NCBI RefSeq assembly: GCF_031456835.1
Contig: NZ_JAVDVK010000001.1
Location: forward strand, 3,472,001 to 3,536,000
DNA from: Leifsonia shinshuensis
GTDB lineage: Bacteria; Actinomycetota; Actinomycetes; Actinomycetales; Microbacteriaceae
Length of the DNA: 64,000 bases
Reading direction: 5' to 3'
Part shown: positions 42,149 to 49,901 of the stretch, one piece after another
Numbering within the stretch: the first letter of the stretch is position 1
Layout of the letters: every line of letters starts with the position of its first letter
The notes under the pieces: generated by a model
The model's input: only the letters and a program-made list of their open reading frames with translations
Told to the model about the DNA's origin: nothing
Database searches by the model: none
Program-made: the position numbers and the translations under genes

Positions 42149-43351
42149 ATGACCGACACCCCAGAGCTCCGCGTGGCCATGATCGGCTACGGGTTCATGG
42201 GCGCGGCGCACTCCCAGGGCTGGCGCACCGCCCCGCGCTTCTTCGACCTTCCGGCGGAGCCGGTGATGGCGACGATCGTCGGCCGCGACGCCGCCCGGGT
42301 CGAGGATGCGCGCCGCCGTTTCGGCTGGCAGAACGCCGTCACCGACTGGCGCGCGGCCGTTGAGGACCCGGACATCGACGTGATCGACATCTGCACCCCC
42401 GGCGAGAGCCACGCCGAGATCGCGATCGCCGCGCTGCAGGCCGGCAAGCACGTGCTCTGCGAGAAGCCGCTCGCCAACACGGTCGCGGAGGCCGAGGCGA
42501 TGACGGAGGCGGCCGAGCGCGCCGCCGCCGACGGAGTCCGCTCGATGGTCGGCTTCAGCTACCGGCGCGTTCCCGCGATCGGCTTCGCCCGCAACCTGGT
42601 GCAGGAGGGGCGCCTGGGCGAGATCCGCCAGGTCCGCGCCCTCTACCTGCAGGACTGGCTGCGCGACGAGGAGGGCCCGATGACCTGGCGGCTCGACAAG
42701 GCCGCGGCCGGCTCCGGCTCGCTCGGCGACATCGGCGCGCACGCGGTCGACCTGGTCGAGCACCTGACCGGCTCCCGCCTGAGCGGCGTCTCCGGGACGC
42801 TCGCCACCTTCGTCGAGGAGCGCCCGCTGCTCGGGGAGACCGTCGGGCTGTCCGGCACAGCATCCACCGAGCGCGGACGTGTGACCGTCGACGACGCCGC
42901 CTGGTTCACCGCCCGGCTCAGCGGCGGCGCGGCCGCGGGAGCGATCGGCGCCTTCGAGGCGACGCGCTACGCGACCGGCCGCAAGAACGCCCTCCGGATC
43001 GAGCTCAGCGGCTCGCGCGGCGCCATCGCCTTCGACCTCGAGTCGATGAACGAGCTGCAGTTCTACGACGCCACCGCCCCGGCCGGGGAGCAGGGGTTCA
43101 CCCGCATCATCGTGACCGAGCCCGAGCATCCCTACATGGCGAACTGGTGGCCGACGGGACACGCCATCGGCTACGAGCATGCCTTCAGCCACGAGGTGGT
43201 CGACTTCGTGACGGCCATCGCCACGGGCACCGACCCGGAGCCGTCGTTCGCCGACGGCCTGCACATCCAGCGCGTCCTCGACGCCGTCGAGCGCAGCGCC
43301 GCCGACGGCAGCGCGTGGACGCCGATCGACGCGACCGAGGAGGACGCATGA
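42149..43351 (+). CDS. Gfo/Idh/MocA family sugar dehydrogenase
   Basis: A 400-residue NAD(P)-dependent dehydrogenase. The Rossmann motif is MIGYGFMGAAHSQGW, and the EKP motif is E105-K106-P107 in CEKPLANT. The substrate-domain signature is GSGSLGDIGAHAVDLVEHLTG. ATG 42149 has AAGGAGG 6 nt upstream. Overall it resembles dehydrogenases that oxidise sugar C-3 hydroxyls (levoglucosan/inositol-type). Its stop overlaps the ThuA gene start (ATGA), so the reaction product probably passes to ThuA. Confidence 0.92.
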   Translation: MTDTPELRVAMIGYGFMGAAHSQGWRTAPRFFDLPAEPVMATIVGRDAARVEDARRRFGWQNAVTDWRAAVEDPDIDVIDICTPGESHAEIAIAALQAGKHVLCEKPLANTVAEAEAMTEAAERAAADGVRSMVGFSYRRVPAIGFARNLVQEGRLGEIRQVRALYLQDWLRDEEGPMTWRLDKAAAGSGSLGDIGAHAVDLVEHLTGSRLSGVSGTLATFVEERPLLGETVGLSGTASTERGRVTVDDAAWFTARLSGGAAAGAIGAFEATRYATGRKNALRIELSGSRGAIAFDLESMNELQFYDATAPAGEQGFTRIIVTEPEHPYMANWWPTGHAIGYEHAFSHEVVDFVTAIATGTDPEPSFADGLHIQRVLDAVERSAADGSAWTPIDATEEDA

Positions 43352-44040
43352 GCAAGAACGCACTGGTGGTGCGCGGCGGATGGGACGGGCACATGCCCGT
43401 CGAGACGACGGAGCTGTTCGTCCCGTTCCTCCGCGACAACGGGTTCGACGTCCGCATCGAGGAGGGCACGACGGTCTACGCCGACGAGGCCTACATGGAG
43501 ACGGTCGACCTGATCGTGCAGGTCAACACCATGAACCGGATCGAGGACGCCGAGTTCCGCGGACTGCGCCAGGCCGTCCTGAACGGCACCGGCATGGCCG
43601 GCTGGCACGGCGGCATCGCCGACTCCTACCGGGACAACGCGGACTACCTGCACATGATCGGCGGCCAGTTCGCGCACCACGCGGGCAAGGACCCGGCCGA
43701 GCGCGTCGGCGACCAGTCCGACAACTACATCCCGTACACGGTGCACATCACCGAGCTCGGCCGCACGCATCCGATCACCCAGGGCATCGACGACTTCGAC
43801 CTGGTGACCGAGCAGTACTGGGTGCTCAGCGACGAGTACAACGACGTGCTGGCCACGACGACCCAGGAGGTCCGCCCCTGGGACGCGTGGAACCGTCCGG
43901 TCACGTCGCCCGCGATCTGGACCCGGCAGTGGGGCAAGGGCCGCATCTTCGTCTCGGCGCCCGGCCACCGCCTGGAGATCGTCGAGAGCCAGCCCGTCCG
44001 CACCATCATCGAGAGGGGTCTGCTGTGGGCGTCCCGTTGA
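43348..44040 (+). CDS. ThuA domain protein (trehalose-utilisation type)
   Basis: A 230-residue class-I-glutamine-amidotransferase-like protein of the ThuA family. The N-terminus NALVVRGGWDGHMPVETTELF is followed by GTGMAGWHGGIADSYRDN and GRIFVSAPGHRLEI. ThuA proteins occur with Gfo/Idh dehydrogenases in 3-keto-disaccharide metabolism, but their exact reaction is not firmly established. Start and stop both overlap the flanking dehydrogenase genes. Confidence 0.92.
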   Translation: MSKNALVVRGGWDGHMPVETTELFVPFLRDNGFDVRIEEGTTVYADEAYMETVDLIVQVNTMNRIEDAEFRGLRQAVLNGTGMAGWHGGIADSYRDNADYLHMIGGQFAHHAGKDPAERVGDQSDNYIPYTVHITELGRTHPITQGIDDFDLVTEQYWVLSDEYNDVLATTTQEVRPWDAWNRPVTSPAIWTRQWGKGRIFVSAPGHRLEIVESQPVRTIIERGLLWASR

Positions 44041-45122
44041 ACGTCGGAGTCATCGGTGTCGGCGTCATCAGCCGCCAGTACTTCGAGCACTTCCTCCACC
44101 TGCCGAACCTGCGCCTCACGGCCGTCGCCGACCTCGACGTCGACCGCGCCGCGACCGTGGCCGCCGAACAGGGCGTGCTCGGCCTGTCGGTCGACGAGCT
44201 GCTCGCGCATCCCGACGTGGATGCGGTGCTCAACCTGACCATCCCGCAGGCGCACGCGGAGGTCGCCCTGCGCGCCCTCGCCGCGGGGAAGCACGTGTAC
44301 GGCGAGAAGCCGCTCGCCCTCTCCACGGAGGAGGCGGCTCCCGTGCTGGAGCGCGCGAACGCGCTGGGCCTGCGGATCGGCAGCGCCCCCGACACCGTGC
44401 TCGGCACCGGCGTCCAGACCGCCCGCGCGCTGCTCGACGACGGCCGGATCGGCGACCCGGTCGCGGCCGCCGTCGCGTGGAGCGCGCCGGGGCACGAACT
44501 GTGGCATCCCGCCCCCGCGTTCTACTACCAGCCGGGCGGCGGACCGCTGTTCGACATGGGTCCGTACTACCTGACCAGCCTCGTCACGTTCTTCGGTCCG
44601 GTCGCCCGGGTGTCCGGCGCGACCCGGCGCTCGTCGCGCGAGCGCACCGTCGCGACCGGCCCGCTGGCCGGGTCGAGCATCCCCGTCGACGTGGACACGC
44701 ACGTCACCGCCATCCTGGAGCACGTCTCCGGCGTCATCTCGACGGTGACGGTGTCGTTCGACGTGTGGGCGACGGAGAGCCCGAAGTTCGAGGTGTACGG
44801 CACCGCGGGCACCATCGCGGTGCCGGACCCGAACATGTTCTCGGATACGGTCCGGATCGCGACCGCCGACGACCGGGAGTTCCGCGACGTGCCGCCCGCG
44901 GCGGGATACGCGGACGCCGGGCGCGGCTACGGCCTCGCCGACATGGCGCGCGCGATCGAGACCGATCGGCCGCACCGGGCGTCGGGGGAGCTGGCGTTCC
45001 ACGTGCTCGAGATCATGGAGGCGGTGCTACGCGCCGGAGAGACGCACACCGTCGTCGAGCTCAACTCGACTGTCGAGCGTCCCGCTCCCGTGCCGCTGGG
45101 GGCGCGCCCCGAGACGTGGTGA
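44025..45122 (+). CDS. Gfo/Idh/MocA family oxidoreductase (second)
   Basis: A 365-residue dehydrogenase-like protein with Rossmann motif GVIGVGVISRQYFEHFL and E94-K95-P96 in YGEKPLALS. GTG 44025 was chosen because GAGAGGGG lies 6 nt upstream; this makes it overlap the ThuA gene by 16 nt. It shares only family-level similarity with the 42149 dehydrogenase, so the two probably act on different intermediates, for instance one oxidising and the other reducing a keto-sugar. The ROK regulator gene follows after 52 nt. Confidence 0.92.
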   Translation: MGVPLNVGVIGVGVISRQYFEHFLHLPNLRLTAVADLDVDRAATVAAEQGVLGLSVDELLAHPDVDAVLNLTIPQAHAEVALRALAAGKHVYGEKPLALSTEEAAPVLERANALGLRIGSAPDTVLGTGVQTARALLDDGRIGDPVAAAVAWSAPGHELWHPAPAFYYQPGGGPLFDMGPYYLTSLVTFFGPVARVSGATRRSSRERTVATGPLAGSSIPVDVDTHVTAILEHVSGVISTVTVSFDVWATESPKFEVYGTAGTIAVPDPNMFSDTVRIATADDREFRDVPPAAGYADAGRGYGLADMARAIETDRPHRASGELAFHVLEIMEAVLRAGETHTVVELNSTVERPAPVPLGARPETW

Positions 45123-45174
45123 CCGGCGGGATGCGCTGGCCGGGTGGCCGTGCGCCGGGCGTTATGGTCATTCC

Positions 45175-46377
45175 ATGTCCGCATCCGACCTGAGCACCGT
45201 GCGCCCGTCGTCGGGCGGCGCCACGGACGTGCTGCGCCGCAGCAACCTCGCGACCGTGCTCGGCCTGGTGCATCGCGACGGCGCCCTGTCGCGGAGCGAC
45301 CTGACGCGGCTCACCGGTCTGAACCGGTCGACCGTCGGCGACCTTGTGGCCGAGCTGGCCGCGCTCGACCTGGTCGAGGTGGACGAGACGCCCGGCGGTG
45401 GTCGGGCCGGCCGGCCGAGCCCGGTGGTCCGGGTGTCGGGCAGCGTCGCCGCCGTCGCCGTGAACCCCGAGGTGGATGCGGTCATCGTCGGCCTGGTCGG
45501 GCTCGGCGGCCGGGTGCTGAAGCGCATCCGGATCGAGACCCCGTCCGTCCGGTCGGCGGCCGAGACCGTGACGCTCGCCTCCGCCGGGATCGCCGGCATG
45601 CTCGCGGGGGAGTCGCGCGTGCGCGTCGCCGGGATCGGAGTGGCGGTCCCTGGCCAGGTGCGGCTGTCGGACGGCATGGTCCGGGAGGCGACCCACTTCG
45701 GCTGGGTGGACGAGCCGCTCGCGGAAATGCTCGCGGCCGCGACCGGGTACCGCGTCTGGGCGGCGAACGCCGCCGTCCTCGGTCTGAGGGCGGAGAGCGC
45801 CTTCGGGGCGGGGCGCGGCGTCGACGACCTGGTGTACATGATCGGCGGAGCGTCCGGGATCGGCGGGGGCGCGGTCGGCGGCGGACGGCTGCTGACCGGT
45901 TCCGCCGGGTACGCGGGAGAGTTCGGCCACACGTTCGTGCAGTCGCACGGGCGGGACTGCTCGTGCGGGTCCCGCGGCTGCCTCGAAGCCGAGGTGACCC
46001 AGGCGGAGCTGCTCGCGTCGGTGGGTCTCGCGTCGGCGGACGCGGCCTTCCTCGCCGACCGGCTCGTGGAGACCGACGACCCGGCCGCCCTCGCCGTCAT
46101 CGAGCGCGACTACGGCCTGCTGTCGATCGCCGCGCGGAACGCCGTGAACGTGTTCAACCCCTCGGTGCTCGTGCTCGGCGGCTTCCTCGCCGCCCTCTAT
46201 CGCGGCGGCCGCGCCCACGGCGCCCCCGACCTCCTCGGCGACGTGGTGCACTCGGCCCGCGAGGGCGTGACCGTGGTCGAGGCCCAGCTGGGCGCCGACC
46301 AGCTGCTGATCGGGGCGGCGGAACTCGTGCTGGCCGACCTCATCGCGGACCCGGCGCGCGCCCTCGCTGCGGCCTGA
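45175..46377 (+). CDS. ROK family transcriptional regulator (XylR/NagC type)
   Basis: A 400-residue regulator: an N-terminal winged helix (LSRSDLTRLTGLNRSTVGDLVAEL, about 38-61) joined to a ROK sugar-kinase-like domain with the zinc motif C262-S-C264-G-S-R-G-C269. TATGGT ends 6 nt before ATG 45175, a leaderless arrangement. It stands directly upstream of the binding-protein operon 46590-52148 and is its likely repressor. Candidate sites are at 46419 and 46507. Confidence 0.92.
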   Translation: MSASDLSTVRPSSGGATDVLRRSNLATVLGLVHRDGALSRSDLTRLTGLNRSTVGDLVAELAALDLVEVDETPGGGRAGRPSPVVRVSGSVAAVAVNPEVDAVIVGLVGLGGRVLKRIRIETPSVRSAAETVTLASAGIAGMLAGESRVRVAGIGVAVPGQVRLSDGMVREATHFGWVDEPLAEMLAAATGYRVWAANAAVLGLRAESAFGAGRGVDDLVYMIGGASGIGGGAVGGGRLLTGSAGYAGEFGHTFVQSHGRDCSCGSRGCLEAEVTQAELLASVGLASADAAFLADRLVETDDPAALAVIERDYGLLSIAARNAVNVFNPSVLVLGGFLAALYRGGRAHGAPDLLGDVVHSAREGVTVVEAQLGADQLLIGAAELVLADLIADPARALAAA

Positions 46378-46418
46378 GATTCCCGCCGTTCCGGGTCATA
46401 CGGTGCCGCTAGCGCGCC

Positions 46419-46528
46419 TATGTTGTTGACGAGAACTAACCGTTCTGTCCCGCAATCTCGGCTTCTATCCACGAGAAAGAACTTGCATCCCGCCGCTTGC
46501 GTCGCTTATGTTGTGTTCACCAACAAAA
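46419..46528 (+). promoter_or_regulatory. Promoter and two ROK-type operator candidates before the alpha-xyloside operon
   Basis: TATGTTGT occurs at 46419 and 46507; each is followed at a short distance by an AAC half-site. The second forms TGTTG-TGTTCAC-CAACA (46509-46525). It overlaps the -10 TATGTT (46507-46512) of a promoter whose -35 is TTGCAT (46483-46488), spacer 18. The rest of the 212-nt gap holds only the ribosome site AAGGAGGT at 46574-46581. Confidence 0.6.
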
Positions 46529-46589
46529 TGCATCGGAGTGGCTGCGAGGCCTGCACACGCGCGTCCACTCCACTACAAGGAGGTAACAG

Positions 46590-47900
46590 ATGCGCAAGAG
46601 GCACCTCGCAATCGGCGCCGTTCTGGCCGCCGGTGCCCTGATGCTCGCCGGGTGCTCCGGCACGAGCGGTTCGTCGTCCGACAGCACCGACGGGAAGGGC
46701 AAGACCCTCACCCTCTGGCACTTCGAGAGCGAAGACTCCGCGATGGGCAAGGCGTGGAACGAGGCCATCAAGGAGTTCGAGGCCGAGACCGGCGCGAAGG
46801 TCAAGTTCGAGGCCAAGGCCTTCGAGCAGATCCGCTCCACGGCATCCCAGGTCCTGAACTCGGACCAGGCACCCGACATCCTCGAGTACAACAAGGGCAA
46901 CGCGACCGCCGGCCTCCTCGCCAGCCAGGGCCTGCTCAGCAACCTCGACGACGCCGTCAAGAAGTACGGCTGGGACAAGAAGCTCGCACCGAGCCTCCAG
47001 ACCACCTCGCGCTACGACGACAAGGGCATCATGGGCTCCGGCTCCTGGTACGGCATCCCGAACTACGGCGAGTACGTCGAGGTCTACTACAACAAGGACA
47101 TGTTCGCGAAGTACGGCATCGAGGTCCCCAAGAGCCAGGACGAGTTCGTCGCCGCGCTGCAGAAGTTCAAGGACGCGGGGGTCACCCCGCTCGCCGAGTC
47201 GGCCGCCGAGTACCCGCTCGGGCAGCTCTGGTACCAGCTCGCCCTCACCAAGGCGGACCGCTCCTTCGTGGACGACTACCAGCTCTACAAGGGCAAGGTG
47301 AACTGGCAGGGCAGCGAGCTGCTCTCCGCCACCAAGACCGTCGACGACTGGGTGCAGAAGGGCTACATCTCCAAGGACGCCTCAGGCCTCAAGGCCGAGG
47401 ACGCCGGCACCGCGTTCATCTCCGGCAAGTACCCGATCTTCTTCTCGGGGAGCTGGTGGTACGGCCGCTTCCAGACCGAGATCAAGGACTACCAGTGGGG
47501 CACGTTCCTGTTCCCGGGCACCAAGCTCTCGCCGGGATCGGCGGGCAACATGTGGGTGATCCCCGAGAAGGCGAAGAACAAGGGCCTCGCGGAGAAGTTC
47601 ATCGACATCACGATGACCCCGAAGATCCAGGCGCTGATCGGCAACAACGGCGGCGTGCCGGTGGCCGCGAAGACGAGCGACATCACCGACGAGAAGTCGA
47701 AGGAGCTGATCGCGAACTTCAACACCCTCACGGGTGAGGACGGCATCGCGTACTACCCCGACTGGCCCACGCCGACCTTCTACGACCAGCTGAACGCCGG
47801 TCTGCAGGAGCTCATCAACGGCACCAAGACTCCGACCGCCGTAAACAAGGAGCTCGGCTCCGAGTACCAGGACGGCGTCGACCAGATCGTCAACCAGTAA
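46590..47900 (+). CDS. Sugar ABC transporter solute-binding lipoprotein
   Basis: A 436-residue receptor. The lipoprotein signal ends LAGC (Cys about 22), followed by a Ser-rich linker and then a MalE-like fold with KTLTLWHFESEDSAM and SGSWWYGRF. The ribosome site AAGGAGGT is optimal. It is the first gene of the operon with two permeases and an alpha-xylosidase, so an alpha-xyloside such as isoprimeverose or a xyloglucan oligosaccharide is the likely ligand. A nested hairpin follows the stop. Confidence 0.93.
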   Translation: MRKRHLAIGAVLAAGALMLAGCSGTSGSSSDSTDGKGKTLTLWHFESEDSAMGKAWNEAIKEFEAETGAKVKFEAKAFEQIRSTASQVLNSDQAPDILEYNKGNATAGLLASQGLLSNLDDAVKKYGWDKKLAPSLQTTSRYDDKGIMGSGSWYGIPNYGEYVEVYYNKDMFAKYGIEVPKSQDEFVAALQKFKDAGVTPLAESAAEYPLGQLWYQLALTKADRSFVDDYQLYKGKVNWQGSELLSATKTVDDWVQKGYISKDASGLKAEDAGTAFISGKYPIFFSGSWWYGRFQTEIKDYQWGTFLFPGTKLSPGSAGNMWVIPEKAKNKGLAEKFIDITMTPKIQALIGNNGGVPVAAKTSDITDEKSKELIANFNTLTGEDGIAYYPDWPTPTFYDQLNAGLQELINGTKTPTAVNKELGSEYQDGVDQIVNQ

Positions 47901-47911
47901 CCACCCCCTGA

Positions 47912-47999
47912 CCCCTCTCCCCACCCATCGGTTCCTCGGTTAATCCGCTCCGGCACGGCGTGTCGGCGGATTAAGTGAGGAACCGATGGTGGGGAGGGG
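47912..47999. repeat. Large nested hairpin C between binding-protein and permease genes
   Basis: The outer stem pairs 47912-47937 with 47977-47999, with small bulges (core ATCGGTTCCTC is perfect). The inner stem TTAATCCGC (47940-47948 with 47966-47974) is perfect. The 17-nt loop contains, on the minus strand, CGACACGCCG, as in hairpins A and B. It lies between the receptor and permease genes, where it may terminate part of the transcripts or stabilise the receptor message. Confidence 0.87.
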
Positions 48000-48023
48000 C
48001 AGGGCATGCAAAGGAGAGCACGC

Positions 48024-48989
48024 ATGGTCGACGTGAGTGCGCGGGCGCCGGGAAGGCGCACGCAGAAGGCGCGCAGCGAAGCACTGGTGCCGGGCCGCGG
48101 GCACGGACGGTTCTGGTGGTACCTGCTGCCGGGCTTCGTCCTGCTGACGGTGATCGTCCTCGTCCCGCTGGTCTGGAACATCTACCTCAGCTTCACCAGC
48201 TACCGGGGCATCCGGCCGCCGAAGTTCATCGGGCTGAACAACTGGGTCCGCCTGCTCGGCGACGACAAGTTCTGGACATCCTTCGGCAACTCGATCGCGA
48301 TGATCGTCGCGATGGTGGTCATCCCGACGCTGGTCGGCCTGATCCTCGCGGCCATGCTGTTCGACCTGGTCGGCAAGAAGTTCGGCGGCAAGGTCGCCAG
48401 CTTCCTCCGCGCCACGTACTACCTGCCGCAGATCCTGCCCGTCGTGATCGCGGCGATCGTGATCGGCTGGATCCTGCGCCCCGACAACGGCGCGCTGAAC
48501 ACCATGCTGCAGACCGTCGGGCTCGGCGGCCTCGCCCACAACTGGCTGGGGAGCCCGGACACGGCGCTCGCGTCGATCATGGCGGTGATGGTCTGGGTGC
48601 AGATCGGCTACCCGGTCGTGATCTTCATGGCCGCCCTCCAGCGCGTCGACCCCGAGCTGTACGAGGCGGCGGAACTGGACGGCGCGAACTGGTTCCAGCG
48701 CTTCCGCTCGATCACCGTGTCCATCATCCGGCCGGAGATCTTCGTGGTCACCCTGACCTGCACGATCGCGGCGCTGAAGGTGTTCGGCCCGGTGTACACG
48801 CTGACCCGCGGCGGCCCCGGCACCGCGACGATGGTGCCCAGCTACTACTCCTACAGCGAGTTCTTCCAGAGCCAGCAGGTGGGATACGGCGCCACGATCG
48901 CGACCGCGCTCACCGTGGTCATCGTCGCCGTGTCCATCCTCTTCATCGTCGCGCAGAACCGCGCGGAGCGCAGGGAGAACCAGATCTGA
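48024..48989 (+). CDS. Carbohydrate ABC transporter permease, MalF type
   Basis: A 321-residue membrane subunit with six helices. The EAA loop is ELYEAAELDGANWFQRFRSI. The late motif LKVFGPVYTLTRGGPGTATMV is typical of sugar importers. ATG 48024 was preferred to the ATG at 48006 because AAAGGAGA lies about 8 nt before it. Its stop shares one base with the next permease start (TGATG). Confidence 0.92.
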   Translation: MVDVSARAPGRRTQKARSEALVPGRGHGRFWWYLLPGFVLLTVIVLVPLVWNIYLSFTSYRGIRPPKFIGLNNWVRLLGDDKFWTSFGNSIAMIVAMVVIPTLVGLILAAMLFDLVGKKFGGKVASFLRATYYLPQILPVVIAAIVIGWILRPDNGALNTMLQTVGLGGLAHNWLGSPDTALASIMAVMVWVQIGYPVVIFMAALQRVDPELYEAAELDGANWFQRFRSITVSIIRPEIFVVTLTCTIAALKVFGPVYTLTRGGPGTATMVPSYYSYSEFFQSQQVGYGATIATALTVVIVAVSILFIVAQNRAERRENQI

Positions 48990-49885
48990 TGTCGACCACC
49001 ATCGAGCGTCCGCGCACCGGCACGGCACCCGCCGAGCCGCGCCGGCTCAAGCGGCAGAAGCCCCGCAAGACAGCGACCGACTGGGTCATCCTGGTCGTCG
49101 CGATCCTGGTCGGGATCGGCATCGCCTTCCCGTTCCTGCTCATCCTGATCAACTCGTTCAAGAGCCCCGCCGACTACAACGCGGGCGGTCCGCTGCAGCT
49201 GCCGACGTCGTTCTACACCGACGGGATCGTGAACTTCTGGAACCGGGTCGACTTCCCGGAGAAGCTCTGGAACTCGTTCTTCATCTCCGGGATGGTCGCC
49301 GTCCTGTCGGTGGTCCTCTCCGTGCTGAACGCGTATGCGCTCGGCATCGGCCGGGTGAAGGCCCGCACCTGGATCATCGTCCTGTTCCTGCTGGCGAACA
49401 TGCTGCCCCAGGAGTCGCTGCTCTACCCGCTGTACTTCATGTTCAAGCAGGTCGGCCTGTACGACAATCCGTGGTCGGTCATCATCATCTTCACCGTCAT
49501 CCAGAGCGCGTTCGGCACCTACCTGCTGTCGAGCGTGTACGGCACCTTCCCGAAGGAGGTGCTGGAGGCCGCGTCGCTCGACGGCGCGGGCCGCTGGCGC
49601 ATCCTGTGGCGGGTCGTCGTGCCGATCTCGCGCCCGACGCTGAGCGTCCTGCTCATCTTCTTCTTCATCTGGACGTGGAACGAGTTCCTGATCCCGCTGA
49701 CCTTCCTGGTGTCGAACGACAACCAGACGGTCCCCGTGGCGATCAGCGCCCTGCAGGGCGATCGGCTGATGGATGTGACCACCACGTCCGCGTCGGCGCT
49801 GCTGGGCCTCATCCCCACGCTCGTCTTCTTCCTCATCTTCCAGCGCACCCTGACCCGCGGCATCACCGCCGGCGCGGTCAAGTAA
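48989..49885 (+). CDS. Carbohydrate ABC transporter permease, MalG type
   Basis: A 298-residue membrane subunit, partner of the 48024 permease. The N-terminal cytoplasmic segment is basic, followed by six helices. The EAA loop EVLEAASLDGAGRWRILWRVV and the WTWNEFLIPLTF segment are diagnostic. It is translationally coupled at its start (TGATG) and lies 16 nt before the alpha-xylosidase gene. Confidence 0.93.
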   Translation: MSTTIERPRTGTAPAEPRRLKRQKPRKTATDWVILVVAILVGIGIAFPFLLILINSFKSPADYNAGGPLQLPTSFYTDGIVNFWNRVDFPEKLWNSFFISGMVAVLSVVLSVLNAYALGIGRVKARTWIIVLFLLANMLPQESLLYPLYFMFKQVGLYDNPWSVIIIFTVIQSAFGTYLLSSVYGTFPKEVLEAASLDGAGRWRILWRVVVPISRPTLSVLLIFFFIWTWNEFLIPLTFLVSNDNQTVPVAISALQGDRLMDVTTTSASALLGLIPTLVFFLIFQRTLTRGITAGAVK

Positions 49886-49901
49886 CCGGAGCAGTCACCG
49901 C

